NCBI GenBank assembly: GCA_959347315.1 | Contig: OY365810.1 | Coordinates: 22,156,815 to 22,220,814, forward strand | DNA length: 64,000 nucleotides | Origin: Bimastos eiseni | Taxonomy: Eukaryota > Annelida > Clitellata > Crassiclitellata > Lumbricidae | Direction: 5' to 3' | In this document: positions 20,836-32,949 of the stretch, piece after piece | Position numbering within the stretch: the stretch's first letter is position 1 | How the letters are laid out: the number at the start of each line of letters is the position of its first letter | Notes under the pieces: generated by a model | The model's input: only the letters and a program-made list of their open reading frames with translations | The model's database searches: none | What the model was told of the DNA's origin: nothing | Program-made: the position numbers and the translations under genes

Positions 20836-22672
20836 TAAAAACCCAGCAACACCAGGCCCCGATCTCACTACGCTCCCATCACGCTCGTAGAGTGTGGTGG
20901 AAACGTGTAGAACGCAATAGAACCGCAATTTCATCTTCTATGAACATCTTGCAATCGCGCTGCTGAAGAAAGCACAGCACGATCGCATTTGAGAGTGTTG
21001 GAGGTGGCAAAAATTGGCTTCCCGATCTGAGCACGATATCGTTACTTTTACATCACTCTGTCCCTGCGATCTGACCACGCTCTCGCTATGACGATAATAA
21101 GTCGCTGTCAGGCTCGACCCGTTCGTTAAACGATTGAGCAATGCCTAACGCGCGCAGACATCTCCGCTTATGTATGTATGCATGCATGTATGTATGTTCG
21201 GTGTGGCACAGTGGCCGATCGGTTAGAGCGGACAGCCCGTAACGTTCAGTGTATGCTGAGTGCGCGGGTTCGAGCCTCGTCCGGGGCGCCACTGTGTAGG
21301 GACCTTGAGCAAGTACAATTGCAATTGCTCCGTCGAGGCGTGTGTATGCACTTCTGAGCAAAAGATGTTGGAAGAAGGGCGGTATCAAATTTCGGAAATG
21401 AATGAATGAATGTATTTACATGTATGCGTATGAAAATAAACGACTAATTATCCTGTCATACCGCAGGCAAAGTGAGGCAATAATCGCAACCTCGAAAAGC
21501 TTTTATTTCATATCATATTCAGAAATACAGCCGATATTACTTCACATGACAAACACCTCTCCAAATAGTCATTATGCTAGCATTACACACAATCATGTCT
21601 TGAAAAATTTAATACTACTATTACTAATATCACTACAATCAATACAGTGCAGCACAATATATCCAATCACTTATGTACAATAAATGTTCCATTATCATAT
21701 TGTATCATGTGTCCACTGTCCACTGTCCACCGTCCAAGGTATTTTCGACCACGCATCAGCTGGCAGCATGATGATGGCGTGATACTCCAGGAATTCGGGT
21801 TGTCCTTGTAGAAATGTAAGCAGGTAGAGTCTATAGACTCAATCTCTGTCTCTGGGTTCTGGGTATATTATATAAAAAAGTTTACCTCACTTACCTCATT
21901 GTATGATTAGAGTTAGAGATGTGGGAACTAGACTCAACATGGAGAGAAGTTGAATACATGGTTTAATGATATCGAAGCAAGCAGAATACAGATATGCGAA
22001 AGCTAAGTCTAATACATTACAATACTCACGGATAATGTCAATGTCAGCGAATGACAGAGCGATGTCACGATAGCCGAAGTTGCTGTTGTAGATTCAGTTG
22101 GTCCTCTTTTGTTTCATCCATGGCTGACACTGTGTGTAATATTTGAGTTGCGCCTCAATTTATACCACACGATGAGCGTGGTAGTTACGCCGGTTATGCG
22201 TCATGAGAACGTCACAGTGGCGTTGTCTGCGCGCGATAAGCGTTGCACAAGCTTATTACGAACGGCGACGCATTATGGTCATAGCGACATCGCGGTCAGG
22301 TCGCAGGGACATCGTCATGGGCGTGATGTAAAATTAACGACATTGTGCTCAGATCGGGAAACCGATTTTTACGACCTCCTATACGCTGGCGATACGATAA
22401 TTAAGTTCGCACTACGCTCGAGTTACGTCGGTACTACGCTCACCCCGTTTCTATTACGCTCAAATGCGCTCGAACTGAGCTTTTTTCCGCCATGCTCTCG
22501 CCCCGTTTTTTTCCATCCAAACATGTTCAAAATTTGGACAAGCGCTCCACTATCTTGTTGACGGCGCCACGCTCGATCGCGATTACAATACGTTTATAGA
22601 AGATCGAACTGCGGTTCTACTGCGCTATACATGTTTTCACCAGTTGTGAGATCGGGGCTTAGTGTGACTGGG
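20836..22672. mobile_element. Long terminal-inverted-repeat DNA element with nested SINE
   Basis: The left arm (20836-about 21115) and right arm (about 22270-22672) are inverted copies at roughly three-quarters identity by eye. Examples are CCCCGATCTCAC at both ends, GAACCGCA followed by ATCTTCTAT, TTCCCGATCTGAGCAC and GTCCCTGCGA. The outer ends resemble ACCCCAGTCACAC. Target duplications are not clear. The centre carries a tRNA-derived SINE (21201-21395). No transposase was seen; the superfamily is unknown. Confidence 0.75.
21201..21395 (+). mobile_element. tRNA-derived SINE
   Basis: The A-box-like stretch TGGCCGATCGGTTAGAGCGG and the B box GGGTTCGAGCC are about 40 bases apart. The tRNA-unrelated body includes GGACCTTGAGCAAGT-like and CGTCGAGGCGTGTGT sequences and the tail is an AATG repeat. 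The same body occurs at 53995-54230, so this is a dispersed family. The upstream CATGCATGTATG run belongs to the flank. Confidence 0.85.
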
Positions 22673-22689
22673 GTATAAGGTAAACTTGT

Positions 22690-23765
22690 GCATGACTGTG
22701 GTTGTCACTCTCAATACAAAAATGAAAATAAATTGACATCGGGATTTCTCGGAGTTCTGTCAATCACATGATCTGGTTAGCAAAGGCTATAAAAACACAA
22801 AATAGATCAGAGAAGATTTTATATCAAGGTTTTCAGTCCTGCACACTGTCGTTAGCCTAAATCTCGCCAATAGAAAATCTTCTTACCGGTATTTGTGTTG
22901 AATCTTACTCTGGTGCATTCTCTTTTCAGCTCAAGTCATATATATGACTCAAATTAAAACCGAAAATTCTGTGTATATCATAATTATCATCTAGCAGTCA
23001 AGCAGCTGAGGTTATGCACGCAACCTCCCGAGGTTGACTGGCTTATAGGCTACACAGCTGGGCAAACCCGAGGAATTTTGGTCTGCTATATATAGCTTCT
23101 ACACTCGCCCAATTCTATTGTTGTCCCTTGACTTGGAAAAACACGGTAGAATAAAAACTTTCAAACCTAGCACAACAAAGACATCCTCACCTTATGCATA
23201 CGCTACAAAAATTATCGGGGTGTCTGTCATTGTCAATGTCATCTAATCTCCGTTAATATCATGTATACATGCGAAAGTACGACTGCGTTTTCATTTATTA
23301 TATTTATCCATTGTAGCCATCGCCGGCATTTGATTTCCTTATAATCTTACACGCAGTTCATTGTGTGGAATTCGGTCAACTGGCATTGAGAAATTGAATG
23401 TGGAGCTACTCTTGTTTATCATGCTCAGCTGCTTTCGCTTTGTTGATATACGTTTGTCTGGATTAGACGATCCGTAGACCTAGTCGTAACTAGACAGTTT
23501 AGGTAACCAACCCAGGAATGTAATCGGAGTCACTCTTTTCGCGAGCCTAGAATGCCATATGTTTACCGAAATCAAAATTTAAGCAACGTGCAAAAATGCA
23601 CAAAATCTTGTAGAATCACCTGCGAGGGGCTCACGAACACAGGCCGAGTCCAAAAGGTAACCTACCTTCTAACATCGATGAACGAGTGTTTCAAATAGTG
23701 GGCATAATTATTACGCTATACGGTTGAGGTAGCAAATGGCTTTCTTGTCTTTTTATATGAGACTC
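22690..23765. other. No gene recognised
   Basis: AT-rich sequence without a domain-bearing ORF, splice-supported exon or clear repeat. Confidence 0.5.
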
Positions 23766-23894
23766 GCGGTGTCCGCTCGATAATCCGTTCGATAGTCCGA
23801 AGATTTTATACTCCGACATTAATTTAACTAGAAGTTGGATTAATTGATGAATAGAATGTGTAAAACTTGACAATGTTGCGCACGAGAACAAAAC

Positions 23895-23995
23895 CTCGAG
23901 GCCAAAACCGAGACTATGACCGAGAGATCCAAGACCAAGGCCGGGTGGTCCGAGACCAAGACCAAGACCAAGACCGAGACCAAGACCGATACTCT
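23895..23995. repeat. GACCAAGACC-type repeat, left block
   Basis: Irregular hexamer array of GAGACC/AAGACC. A similar block in the same orientation lies at 26136-26288. Confidence 0.85.
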
Positions 23996-24136
23996 TGTTT
24001 ATAAAGTCAATTCATTAAGACGCTAAAACGGAATAACACGCTTCAAACATTAATTTATTGCTGAATAATACTAATCTTAATAATTGTCTAGAAAACAGTT
24101 TTACCGACCTGTCTGAACTTTTGCGGGTTCAACCCT

Positions 24137-25712
24137 TCCCAGACAGCAATATTTTAGGGGGATGAGTGGGGTTCATTTGGCAAGCCCAATTAGGGGAGAG
24201 CTTGGTTATGCTCATCGGCCCTAGTCGGGCCCTTCATTCGGGTCCCGTTGGGGCAAGAGGATGTTTGCCCTAATGGGCAAGCAATTCGGGCCTCGTTTGG
24301 GCAAACATTCTCTTGCCCGAACAGGGCCCGATTATTCGTTGCCCAATTGGGATGCAGTCTTTCCTAAAGGAACCTCAATTTTTAAAAAATACATAATAAT
24401 GCATGTAATATAACTCAATAAGACAGAATAACCCAATATTAAGTTCACCAATTTCTATTGAACCTGTTTTGATATCCATTAGCTCTGGATGTCAAAGACC
24501 TGGCCCGCCGACCGTTTTATTCTGGCCCGCGATGCCATGCCAGAATTTACAAATACTAATGAAAATATTCATTAAACGTTAAAAATAAATTATAACAATT
24601 AAATTTTCAGTTTAGTATCAAGGCTTACTATTATGACTACAGTGGCCTCCTTAGTGAAATATAAGAATAAAATATGCTTAGTTATTGTTAAGCACAACTT
24701 TATGACCAATAAAATATTTGCTCCACCTGCGACTTGTTGTGAAACTTTGCCATTGGCCCTCCCTGAAAAAAAGGTTTGAAACCCCTATGTTAGCCACGCA
24801 ATGCTGAATGTTTCTATATATATATATATTTATATTTGTATAACAAAGAATTTATTCATATTTGCACATTCTGTATACATCACTAAACTGATATAGACTT
24901 CCCAAGCGGGAAAAACTGAATATTACTGTTTAATCGTATATCAATAAAGAAATAATGCAATAAAAGAACAGAATTCCACCAGATATTTTTGAAGGAAAGA
25001 CAACGGAATTTAAAATGAACCTGGCCTGGGAGCACTTCTGAGCAGGCGCCAGAATAGGCACTATATAATTGTTCAGAATGAATGAATAAAAAATTCTAAC
25101 AAAAACCGAGAAAACGAAACTAACGAAAACATTGAAAAAATGCTTAAATTGAGACCTTTGGACCTTTTGGTGCTGAAAGAAGTGAATGACTCAACTGCAC
25201 CAAAAGTAAAATACCTCTTATTAATTATCAAGTTATAATACAATTACTACAAAAACACATAAAACGAAAGCGAAAAGTGTCAAAAAGACAATGTTTATTA
25301 AGTCAAAATAGTGGTTAAAGTCAGAAATCAAGTAAAAAGTGATGTCAAAAGTTAAGTAGGATTCCTATTATTTATATTTAAATAAGTCAGAATTAAGTCA
25401 TAAATAATATATAAATGTAATTAAGCTAATAAAGTCAACAGTGAAATACTGAAAAAATCGTCAGCTTAAGTCGGATAGGCATATAGGAGCCTACGTCGAT
25501 CGAGGTATTTAACAAAAAAATGATATACATCGATCGGTCCTACATGGAAAAACAGTCAAACACGTACGCCGCATTACTTAATTTCCAATTAGGGGTAATA
25601 CTGTACTAGCATTAGGGCCCCTTTAGGGCACACCTAAACTCGCCCAAGCCCAGGTCATACCCCAAACGCCCATTCGGGCAACAACTGGGGCCCAATTGCC
25701 ATTCTGTCTGGG
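24137..25712. mobile_element. Inverted-terminal element rich in GGGCCC/CAATTGGGC motifs
   Basis: The left end CCCAGACAGCAATATTTTAG and the right end (inverted, ACCCAGACAGAATGGCAATT) match for the first nine to ten bases. Both subtermini are crowded with GGGC, TTCGGGCA and CAATTGGGC motifs in inverted orientation. A hAT-like segment (GACCTGGCCCGCC ... GGTTTGAAACCCCTATG, about 24495-24795) seems nested within. Target duplication unclear; no ORF. Confidence 0.5.
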
Positions 25713-26135
25713 TAATTGGCTTCGGCTTGAAAATATCACACTATAAATTACTTATAGTATACAATAGGTAAATACTTATAGCCATCTGATCAACTAGATT
25801 AACGTTCCTTTTGAATGGTGCACTTGTACTTGGAATTGTAGGTTAACAGTGTCTACCTGTGACCGAGCCATAATTATTAGATTGTTCCAAAACCTTGAAA
25901 TTTGTGAAAGCAAATTTTGAAAAGGCTGGTTCCGTTGCAAATGCACTTTTTGCCTATGGTGACATGTATATATAAATGGTCAGCACGTCATAAATCGATG
26001 ACATTCGCCTAGGGCCTAAACATTCAATGTATCTAATAATCGAAAATAACCGACAAATATCAGAGAAATTGCTCTAATACGGCAAATGACCATGAACGCT
26101 AACCTAAGACAGAGACTAATCCAAAGACCGTTCCT

Positions 26136-26288
26136 TTAAGACCAAGACCAAGACCGATACATTCGAGACCAAGACCGATGGTCCGAGACCATGACCAAGA
26201 CCAAGACCGATGCATTCGAGACCAAGACCAAGACCGCAGTTTTCCGGTCTCGAGACCGTCTCGAGACCAAGACCGCGGTCTCCAGACC
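26136..26288. repeat. GACCAAGACC-type repeat, right block
   Basis: Same irregular hexamer family as at 23895-23995, with GGTCTCGAGACC palindromes interspersed. The minus-strand open frames of Gly/Leu/Ser/Trp composition here are artefacts of the repeat. Confidence 0.85.
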
Positions 26289-26509
26289 ACATCCCGGAAA
26301 CTTGGAGCTGAATTAGTATGAAAAGAATCATGCCTGAATGGATGAATGAAAAGAATGGTGCAATCAAGCTTCTAACCAAACATAATTCTGTCATTAATCC
26401 AGCTAGTACAGTTACCATTAAGACCGCAATTTTTACACCTATCCACCGTAATATTCGGACTATCAAACCATCGGACTATCGAACCTTGGCACTATATAGC
26501 GGACACTAG

Positions 26510-27240
26510 CTAAGATGGGGATGAACAAAAGACGGAAATCCGTTCCAGAGTTCTATAGTGCAGCATATACTAAGGTACGGTTGCAGAATTTCAGAGAGGG
26601 TAAGACTGATGGCAGAAAAAGAGAGTCAGACGATGACCGAATTGACTCAAGCAGTTAGTTGGGTGGTTTTTAGCTGACAAATGCGAGGGATGAGATGTTT
26701 GAAGAGCGTTGTAAGTGATAGATTAAAAAAAAATTTGTGGACGCACTGAGGGTTTTTAGGCCAGTAAAGTGATTGTAGGACAGAGCTTATAAATTATGGT
26801 GGTGTTTGTAAGTTTTGGAAACTGCGGGGGAGATGGCATTTTGGCTTGTTTGTTGACTTTAATCGGTGTCTGCCCGCTTTGAATTCTACTACTTTTGCGT
26901 GGTCATGAGGGCATCGTCACAAAAAAGGATTATTGTTTCATTGTCATTTTAAAAAGTTGGGCCAGGTATGAAATACTGTAGCCCCCTCTCCGACGGCCAT
27001 CATATCAAATAAGTTTGATAGCTTTAAAATGATGCCAAACAGTCCTATAGTTGGAAATGTATCTTCCGAGATATACAAGATCCAATTGGAGCGCCACCTG
27101 TTGAAGATTTTGTCTGTTTATGATCGAAACAGCGGTTGACCTATTTTTGTTTTGACAATATTGTAAATCTCATTCTTTAGTTTCCTGTGGTTTCAAATCT
27201 TTGATTTTTAGTGATAGGGAGTGAAACTTTCGTAATAATT
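26510..27240. other. No gene recognised
   Basis: No repeat array or exon supported. The sequence AGATTAAAAAAAAATTTG near 26720 is a simple A run. Confidence 0.45.
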
Positions 27241-27242
27241 TA

Positions 27243-27584
27243 TTATAATATTGACTGCCGCCTCATAATACCTAAATCTCGTTCATCCTTCAGTCCATCT
27301 GATATAACTCTCAACCTGGAATATTCATGATGGTACCGATACGATTCAGTTCTCGTGAATGAATCGATGTCCTGAGCTTGATATTCGAATGATGTTGTAG
27401 AAGTTTGGAGATTCTGAATAAGTCGGTGCCCCACGTTTGGCGCTATAGAAGATAAAGAGATGGGCAAGAATACATTTTTCGCTTTAAAAATCTCTTCATC
27501 CGCTGGTGGAGAAGATCCAAGCCTAGACGCCTTGGTTTGGAGCCAGTTTTCTATATCGAACTCATACTGTAGTACCAGCCCCAA
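27243..27584 (-). CDS. Possible terminal exon, unknown protein
   Basis: A 113-codon minus-strand frame ending in TAA at 27243. Composition is protein-like: ENWLQTKASRLGSSPPADEE, then SFEYQAQDIDSFTRTESYRY, and a basic end GIMRRQSIL. The terminal QSIL fits a class I PDZ-binding consensus (S/T-x-hydrophobic), as in tails of membrane receptors. Upstream on the minus strand, CCGATCTCTCTAAG and CTGGTACTACAG are candidate acceptors. No domain recognised and no partner exon found, so it may be chance. Confidence 0.3.
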   Translation of the reverse strand: MGLVLQYEFDIENWLQTKASRLGSSPPADEEIFKAKNVFLPISLSSIAPNVGHRLIQNLQTSTTSFEYQAQDIDSFTRTESYRYHHEYSRLRVISDGLKDERDLGIMRRQSIL

Positions 27585-27589
27585 TCTTA

Positions 27590-28900
27590 GAGAGATCGGT
27601 AGGGCGACGTCATCTTTCTTCTTCTCTGCATCTTTATTTTATTAACTCTTTATCACCATGCTTTCACTCACTCACTTACTCATCCCAACGAAATATTCAT
27701 TCATTCACTCATTCGTTCGTTCCCTCAATCAATTTTTGCAATTTTCAATACTTAGTTGCTTCGGTTTCTTGCAAATGTTTAATTTTAATTTTATATTTAC
27801 ACCGTGCAGATAGATGGTTAGACTTTCGCCGATTCAATAACATTCAGATGAGGCAATTTCTGTAGCGCTTCCTTGTGTTGTATCTGACACACAATCTTTG
27901 TAGAATATGCAGCTCCAGAGATCTGTCCGATCTAACATACTCGGTGTTAAACTTCATTTCAACGCGAAAAATTAGGTCTATGAATATTGTGTGGTCAACA
28001 ATTATGTGACGCTATATTTCTTGGCGATTCTGTGGCATGAGCGTTTACTGAGACGGACAGGCAAGCGTATAGATAGAGATATTTTGATGCTGGCTGAAAA
28101 GCGTGTAATGGTATGTATATAATAGTTGATCGGAGTTATTTGGATGATTTTATGACTCTCTAGGAGACTAGAGAATTCTGACTGCTCGTGATGTAGGCTC
28201 ACTGGTTTGATGTCTTCCTGTGCAGGCGGCTAATACCTCAGATCGCTGTTCCCAGCGCGCGCCGGCGACATATGCTAACAGTCCATGGAATGATGACGAT
28301 TGATGTGCGCGCGCGAATCCACGTGAAACTTTACATCGATAAATTGCATGCGTTTTGTAGCGCGACGCTTGAATATCACGATAGTTTCATTTATCACAGC
28401 AGTGCTCGGAGGGCTGTAGGTGTATTTGCAGAGGTAATTGGGCGGGACTTAAATGATGGATGCTTCGTAATTGGAACTCGTTCATTCAGTCATTCTTTCG
28501 CTCTTTCTCCAAATTTGCGTCTTCATATCTATGTACTCTACTTACTTTTTCAGATTTGTCAATCTCCTAAATTATATTCATCAATGTTTCTTACTTACTT
28601 ATCGAATTTGGCAATTTCTTAAACTCCATCCACCTAACTATGCTGGATATTATATGCTCTACCATATTGACGCTATGGACCTCACTAGGCAACTCGATTG
28701 GTGTTGCGTTGCGAAGTCCTCAGGTTCCGAAGGCATCGCTCTACAACATGATCTGGGACACAACAAACACGAAGAACCATTTGAGCCGGAGATAGGCGAA
28801 GAATGCCGAACGCAAATGCCGATTGAAACCCACACACCTGAATCGGCATAATTGTGGACAATTAAAACACTTTCTTAGCCGATACCGCTGTTGGTTACTT
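27590..28900. other. No confident gene
   Basis: A CATTCATTCACTCATTCG-type low-complexity patch lies near 27690. An open frame around 28650-28850 has plausible composition, but a second frame is open across much of the same stretch and no splice or domain support exists. Confidence 0.4.
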
Positions 28901-28907
28901 TATTAGA

Positions 28908-28971
28908 CACAGAGAGAGAGAGAGAGAGTGATATATATATATATATCACAGCAGTATATATATATATATAT

Positions 28972-29002
<31 letters not shown>

Positions 29003-29041
29003 TAGAGATAGACAGAGACAGAGGGACAAACAGACAGACGG
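28908..29041. repeat. Compound microsatellite (GA, TA, GA, CAGA)
   Basis: GAGAGAGAGA, two TATATATA runs separated by CACAGCAG, GAGAGAGA, then CAGACAGACAGA-type repeats. Confidence 0.95.
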
Positions 29042-29532
29042 GCAGACAACGATGGCGTTTAATTATTTTAGACCCTACTATACTTCCAACCATCCAGCAT
29101 AAACCATCTGTCATCTTTCCATATGAATCCGGTACTCAATATAAAACGTTCCAAAAATAATCACAGCGTTGAATCATAGGACACCAGGGCTGTTAACATC
29201 GCGATAAAGTATCGCAATACTTCGTTATCGGCGATAGTTTTATTTGGTCGGTATTTTTTGTTAGCCAGTCATCATTATACTTTTTTCTCACCGAAATAAA
29301 AAATTTAATATTTCTCTTCCACTTGAAATATTTGCCAAGAAATGGTGAGCAGAGCAATAAATCACCACGCTCAGAAAATTGTCTCTTGTTGCAATCTACG
29401 ATCTATGGTGTGAATACAAGGAATCAAGGAATCAAACATCTCAACCCCATCATAGTGTTTTCCCCTCTACGCATATTCTTGAATAGTAAAGTCAGCCCAT
29501 ATTCCACACGGAACGTTGGAGAGGTGCTCATA

Positions 29533-29747
29533 TCATTTCCTTAGGCCCTTGAGCCGGCAATGGACGAATCCCAAGGTCCTGGACACGGAGCCAGTGATAT
29601 CGCAGGACTTGCTGTTTACTTGCCAACATACTGCTTGGTGACAGAGGTACGTGTGCGCAAACAACTTGCCCAGGGTCGTTACACGGAGTCGAACCCATAA
29701 CCGCATGCTGCGAGAGCAAGCGCATTACCTATAGGCCACAGTGTAGC
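29533..29747 (-). mobile_element. tRNA-derived SINE (minus strand)
   Basis: Reading the minus strand from 29747, GTGGCCTATAGGTAATGCGC is followed by ATGGGTTCGACTCC (B box, forward 29685-29698). The body downstream includes GACCCTGGGCAAGTTG and TATCACTGGCTCCGTGTCC. There is no closing acceptor stem. The head differs from the 21201 family, so it is a second SINE family. Confidence 0.75.
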
Positions 29748-29754
29748 ACGCTTG

Positions 29755-30505
29755 AGTAGTATTTTTGAAAATAATAATTTTGATAATAATTGTAGTTATG
29801 CTGTTATTTTTATGTAAAAATTGTTATTGTAATAATACTGATCTTTGATACGTGAAAATAATAATTGTAATTATACTGATTTTTGTATGTAAAAATAATT
29901 GTGTTACTATATTCCTTTTTCTTTAGCCAAGTTTTTTGTGGAAAAAAAACTGCCGACAGTTAAATTATTCGACAGAAACTTTTCATTGTTCGTTAATTCT
30001 TACTATACTTGTTACTTACGCATACAGCGGTTTGTTAGTCTGTGAACAGTAACAGAAAATGATCACTATTAACTAGTCGTTATAAATAATTTATCTCAAT
30101 TGTCAATTAACCACAATTTTATATTTTATTCCTTTAAGTTGATGATGAATTTGACGATGATTTACCATCAAAAATCTGGATCTCAAAAAAGGAAAGAAAT
30201 ATTCGCGTAAATAAGGAAATCAAACGAGAGACAGACGCTTTTTCAAAGTCTTTGATTCTCATATACATCAAAATCAAATGATGGACCAGATAAAGCTGAC
30301 AATATCATTGCTAGTAGTAGTGTGACTGTGGCAGAATAATTATTGATTATATTGGTTCAGAGCAAATTGCTGATGTAGCTTGTGTTGGCGATGCGTTATG
30401 CAAGTGGCCTATTCTTATCTCTTGAAATTGGACATTAGGATTTGAAAACTGTCACAAGTGAAGTTGACGTGGTGGCGTCTGAAAAAGAGTATGAAGCTGC
30501 TAATG
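29755..30505. other. AT-rich, decayed; no gene
   Basis: A TAATAATTGTAATTATACTG-like segment recurs with spacing of about 55-60 bp at 29770-29900. The stretch at 30135-30540 has interrupted reading frames resembling a dead ORF, but I could not name it. Confidence 0.4.
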
Positions 30506-30509
30506 AATT

Positions 30510-30618
30510 TATTTTTGACACATATGCCTACATTGAATGGTAGCAGTTAATAAGACAAACATTTTGTCTTATTAATTGCCACCATTCAATGTATGTCTCA
30601 AAACAATTAATTGGCTCT
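30510..30618. repeat. Foldback inverted duplication with a 3-nt loop
   Basis: The arm CATTGAATGGTAGCAGTTAA through AGACAAA (30531-30559) pairs with its inverse after the loop CAT, with two mismatches in 29. Similarity extends outward with gaps for about another 20 nt per side (AATTTATTTTTGACACAT against the inverse of ATGTCTCAAAACAATTAATT). It looks like an inverted duplication or small foldback element. Confidence 0.85.
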
Positions 30619-31240
30619 ATAGAATTGTCTGCGTTATTTACAAGGTTTCTAGCAGCATCTGGTTGACATCTGGCTACGCTACATTTAAGGTCTAGAAACT
30701 GAAGTTCGGGATTTCTGGTAAAATGTTTCTCAGCCTGTACGCCTACGAAACAATCCTAATCAATAATATATCGTGAAGCATGTAGACTCTACGATGTAAG
30801 TTGTGATGGTAAAGATTTTTGGCCTTTATGATATCCTCTTAAAATTCAATCAATCAATCATCATTTATTGCAAACCAAAATCTGAGCAGTACGCCTACAA
30901 TTTATTGAATAGACTGTTTAACTTTAAATGTTAGGGCAACAACTTTTTAAAATGTGATCCATTTTATTACGTGGCATAGGCGAGAGCTCAGCATCTTTTC
31001 CTGGAGGTACTTATTAATATAGCATAGGTCTACTTGGCTAAGGATTTATTTTAAGTTTTACTGTGCAAACGCCGGATGATATTTGGTCGAGCTCCTGATG
31101 AAGTGAGTGTGAATAAATGATCCACGCTGGAAGTGGTCATTAAAGTGAGGCGGTAGGAGATTAAGGGCACAGCAATGCGTAAGACTTTAGAGTGCCTGCT
31201 TGTAGTGCCTTTACTTGATGGAATTTTAGCAGATCATGCC
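30619..31240. other. No gene recognised
   Basis: A short AATCAATCAATCATC run near 30846 is typical of LINE-tail or microsatellite sequence. Nothing else supported. Confidence 0.4.
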
Positions 31241-31249
31241 TTCTGTGTT

Positions 31250-31835
31250 CCTTCGTTCGTTCGTTCATTTTATTCATTCATTCCTTCATCCATCCAACCA
31301 TTCATTCAATAATGATATTCGTGGATTGATTAACTCCTTATTTAATTTATTCATTCATACATATTCTAATGTGTAATAAAAATGCGTGTCACTTATAACT
31401 CAATTAAATAGCAAATTGTTATTCAATTAATGAATTCGTATATTAAATAAAAAAGTAATCTGTGAATTAATAAACCAGCTAAAATCAATCAATTAGGCCT
31501 ACGCAATTACTCGATTCATCAATCATTGCCAATCAATCAGACAAGAAATAGATCGAAAAATTAGGCAATCAATCGACTAATTGGCTAACCAATTAATTAA
31601 CCAATTGATTAATAAGGCATTTTGTTAATTGACCAATTAATTAATTTATTAACTATTCAACCAACCAATGGACGAACTGATTCACCGATGGGTTAATCTA
31701 TTTCTGGACCAATGGATTCATCACCTCAGATTCACATTTCGGTGTGACCTTGAGTGCGTTACTAATTTAATTAATTAATGATAATAATTAAAATAATAAA
31801 AAATAATAAAAATAATACTGATAATAATGATATTA

Positions 31836-31874
<39 letters not shown>

Positions 31875-31995
31875 ATGATAATAATAATTATTATTAATAA
31901 TTATTATTATTATTTTAATAATAATAATATTATTATTATATTATAATATAATAATAATAATAATAATGATTATTATTATTATTACTATTTATTAA
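31250..31995. repeat. Low-complexity block: TTCATTCA, AATCAATTAACC, then AAT/ATT trinucleotides
   Basis: Successive simple-sequence zones. 31253-31315 is TTCG/TTCA rich. 31485-31690 consists of diverged CAATTAATTAAC-type units. 31785-31995 is AATAAT followed by its inverse TTATTA, forming an AT-only near-palindrome. Confidence 0.85.
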
Positions 31996-32200
31996 CCAAC
32001 TAATACTAAATTAGTTATACTTAGTGCATTTTTCATTCATTCATTGCTTCATTGTGCCGTTTTCCTGTATAGGCCTACTTGAGTTTAGGAGATACACATA
32101 GCCTAGGATGTTGACTATAGAGGTTTCACAGACAGTTAGAGCGCTCGATCTAACCTCCGCTTCTTTCGATTTGTAAACGATGGCACACAGCAAACATTGT

Positions 32201-32368
32201 CAGGGCCGCACCAAGGGAGGGGCCAGCTGGGTCGTGTCCCAAAATGTGGAAAGGGCACAAATTTCAGGATAGAATAACTTGTTATTCCATAAATTTCTCT
32301 ATTTTCAAAATGTGGGGCACCAGATTGATGCTGGGCACGGGGCGCAATTATAGCTCGGTACGGCCCTG
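32201..32368. mobile_element. 168-bp hAT-type MITE
   Basis: Ends CAGGGCCGCACCAAGG and, inverted, CAGGGCCGTACCGAGC. The flanking octamers AACATTGT (32193-32200) and AGCATAGT (32369-32376) match at 6 of 8 positions. It is too short to code. Internal GGGGCCAGCTGG and GGCACGGGGCGC subtermini are also inverted. Confidence 0.8.
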
Positions 32369-32379
32369 AGCATAGTGAC

Positions 32380-32945
32380 ACACATGCAGACATGGAGAAG
32401 TTGTGTGTTGGCCAGAGACAGCGAATGAAAAACAGAAATATGAAAAATAAATTGATTGATAAAGACGTTATAACAAAATCAGTTTTGGAACGACAGAATA
32501 TCGACGCTAAGAGTAAGTAAATAGCAAGCAGACTCGACTGCAGTTAGACCAGAGACGTGCGCCATCTCGTGAAACGATCCGTACAAAATAGCAGATACAC
32601 AAAAATACGTTCAATTTGCAGGTGCAAAAGGCTCTCACCGTAATCCATCATGCACTGGGAACTCCGAACTGTATTCACTCTTCCCGTGCCAGTCCCATGC
32701 CTGGATAAAGCAGGACGCAATGTTGTCAAACGGAAACTAGTACTACAACACCGTTAGACCTACTTGTCGGTGGGAAATGTATCCTAGGTAGTAGGTGCAG
32801 AGGCGGCGATCTCGTTTGACAGGTAGGGGACACCCGGAATAGTCATGAGAGGGGTAAGAAATGTAGGAGAACAAACGTATAACGTGTCCTCTCTCTGTTA
32901 AAGGTGAGGGAGTCTTGTTCGCCGCCCGTGCATTAGGTACCTGCT
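32380..32945. other. No gene recognised
   Basis: No domain-bearing ORF. The open frame at 32544-32729 (minus) lacks support. Confidence 0.4.
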
Positions 32946-32949
32946 AAAC

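Larger units (their letters stand above)
23778..26508. mobile_element. Possible pogo/Tigger-like inverted-repeat element with nested insertions
   Basis: The left end GTGTCCGCTCGATAATCC...TTCGATAGTCCGAA is mirrored by the right end, which on the minus strand reads GTGTCCGCTATATAG...TTCGATAGTCCGA then TTTGATAGTCCGAA. Motifs of the form CGATAGTCCGA are typical of pogo/Tigger termini. TA adjoins the right end but not clearly the left. The interior has no transposase and holds GACCAAGACC repeats near both ends plus another inverted-repeat unit (24137-25712). Confidence 0.45.

Noticed and set aside
21201..21275. Possible tRNA gene
   Set aside because: A and B boxes are present but there is no closed acceptor stem, spacing is long, and the same body recurs at 53995, so it is a SINE.
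28471..28851. 126-residue + strand ORF whose second half looks protein-like
   Set aside because: Another frame is open across the same stretch, and no splice partner or domain was found; left undecided and not annotated.
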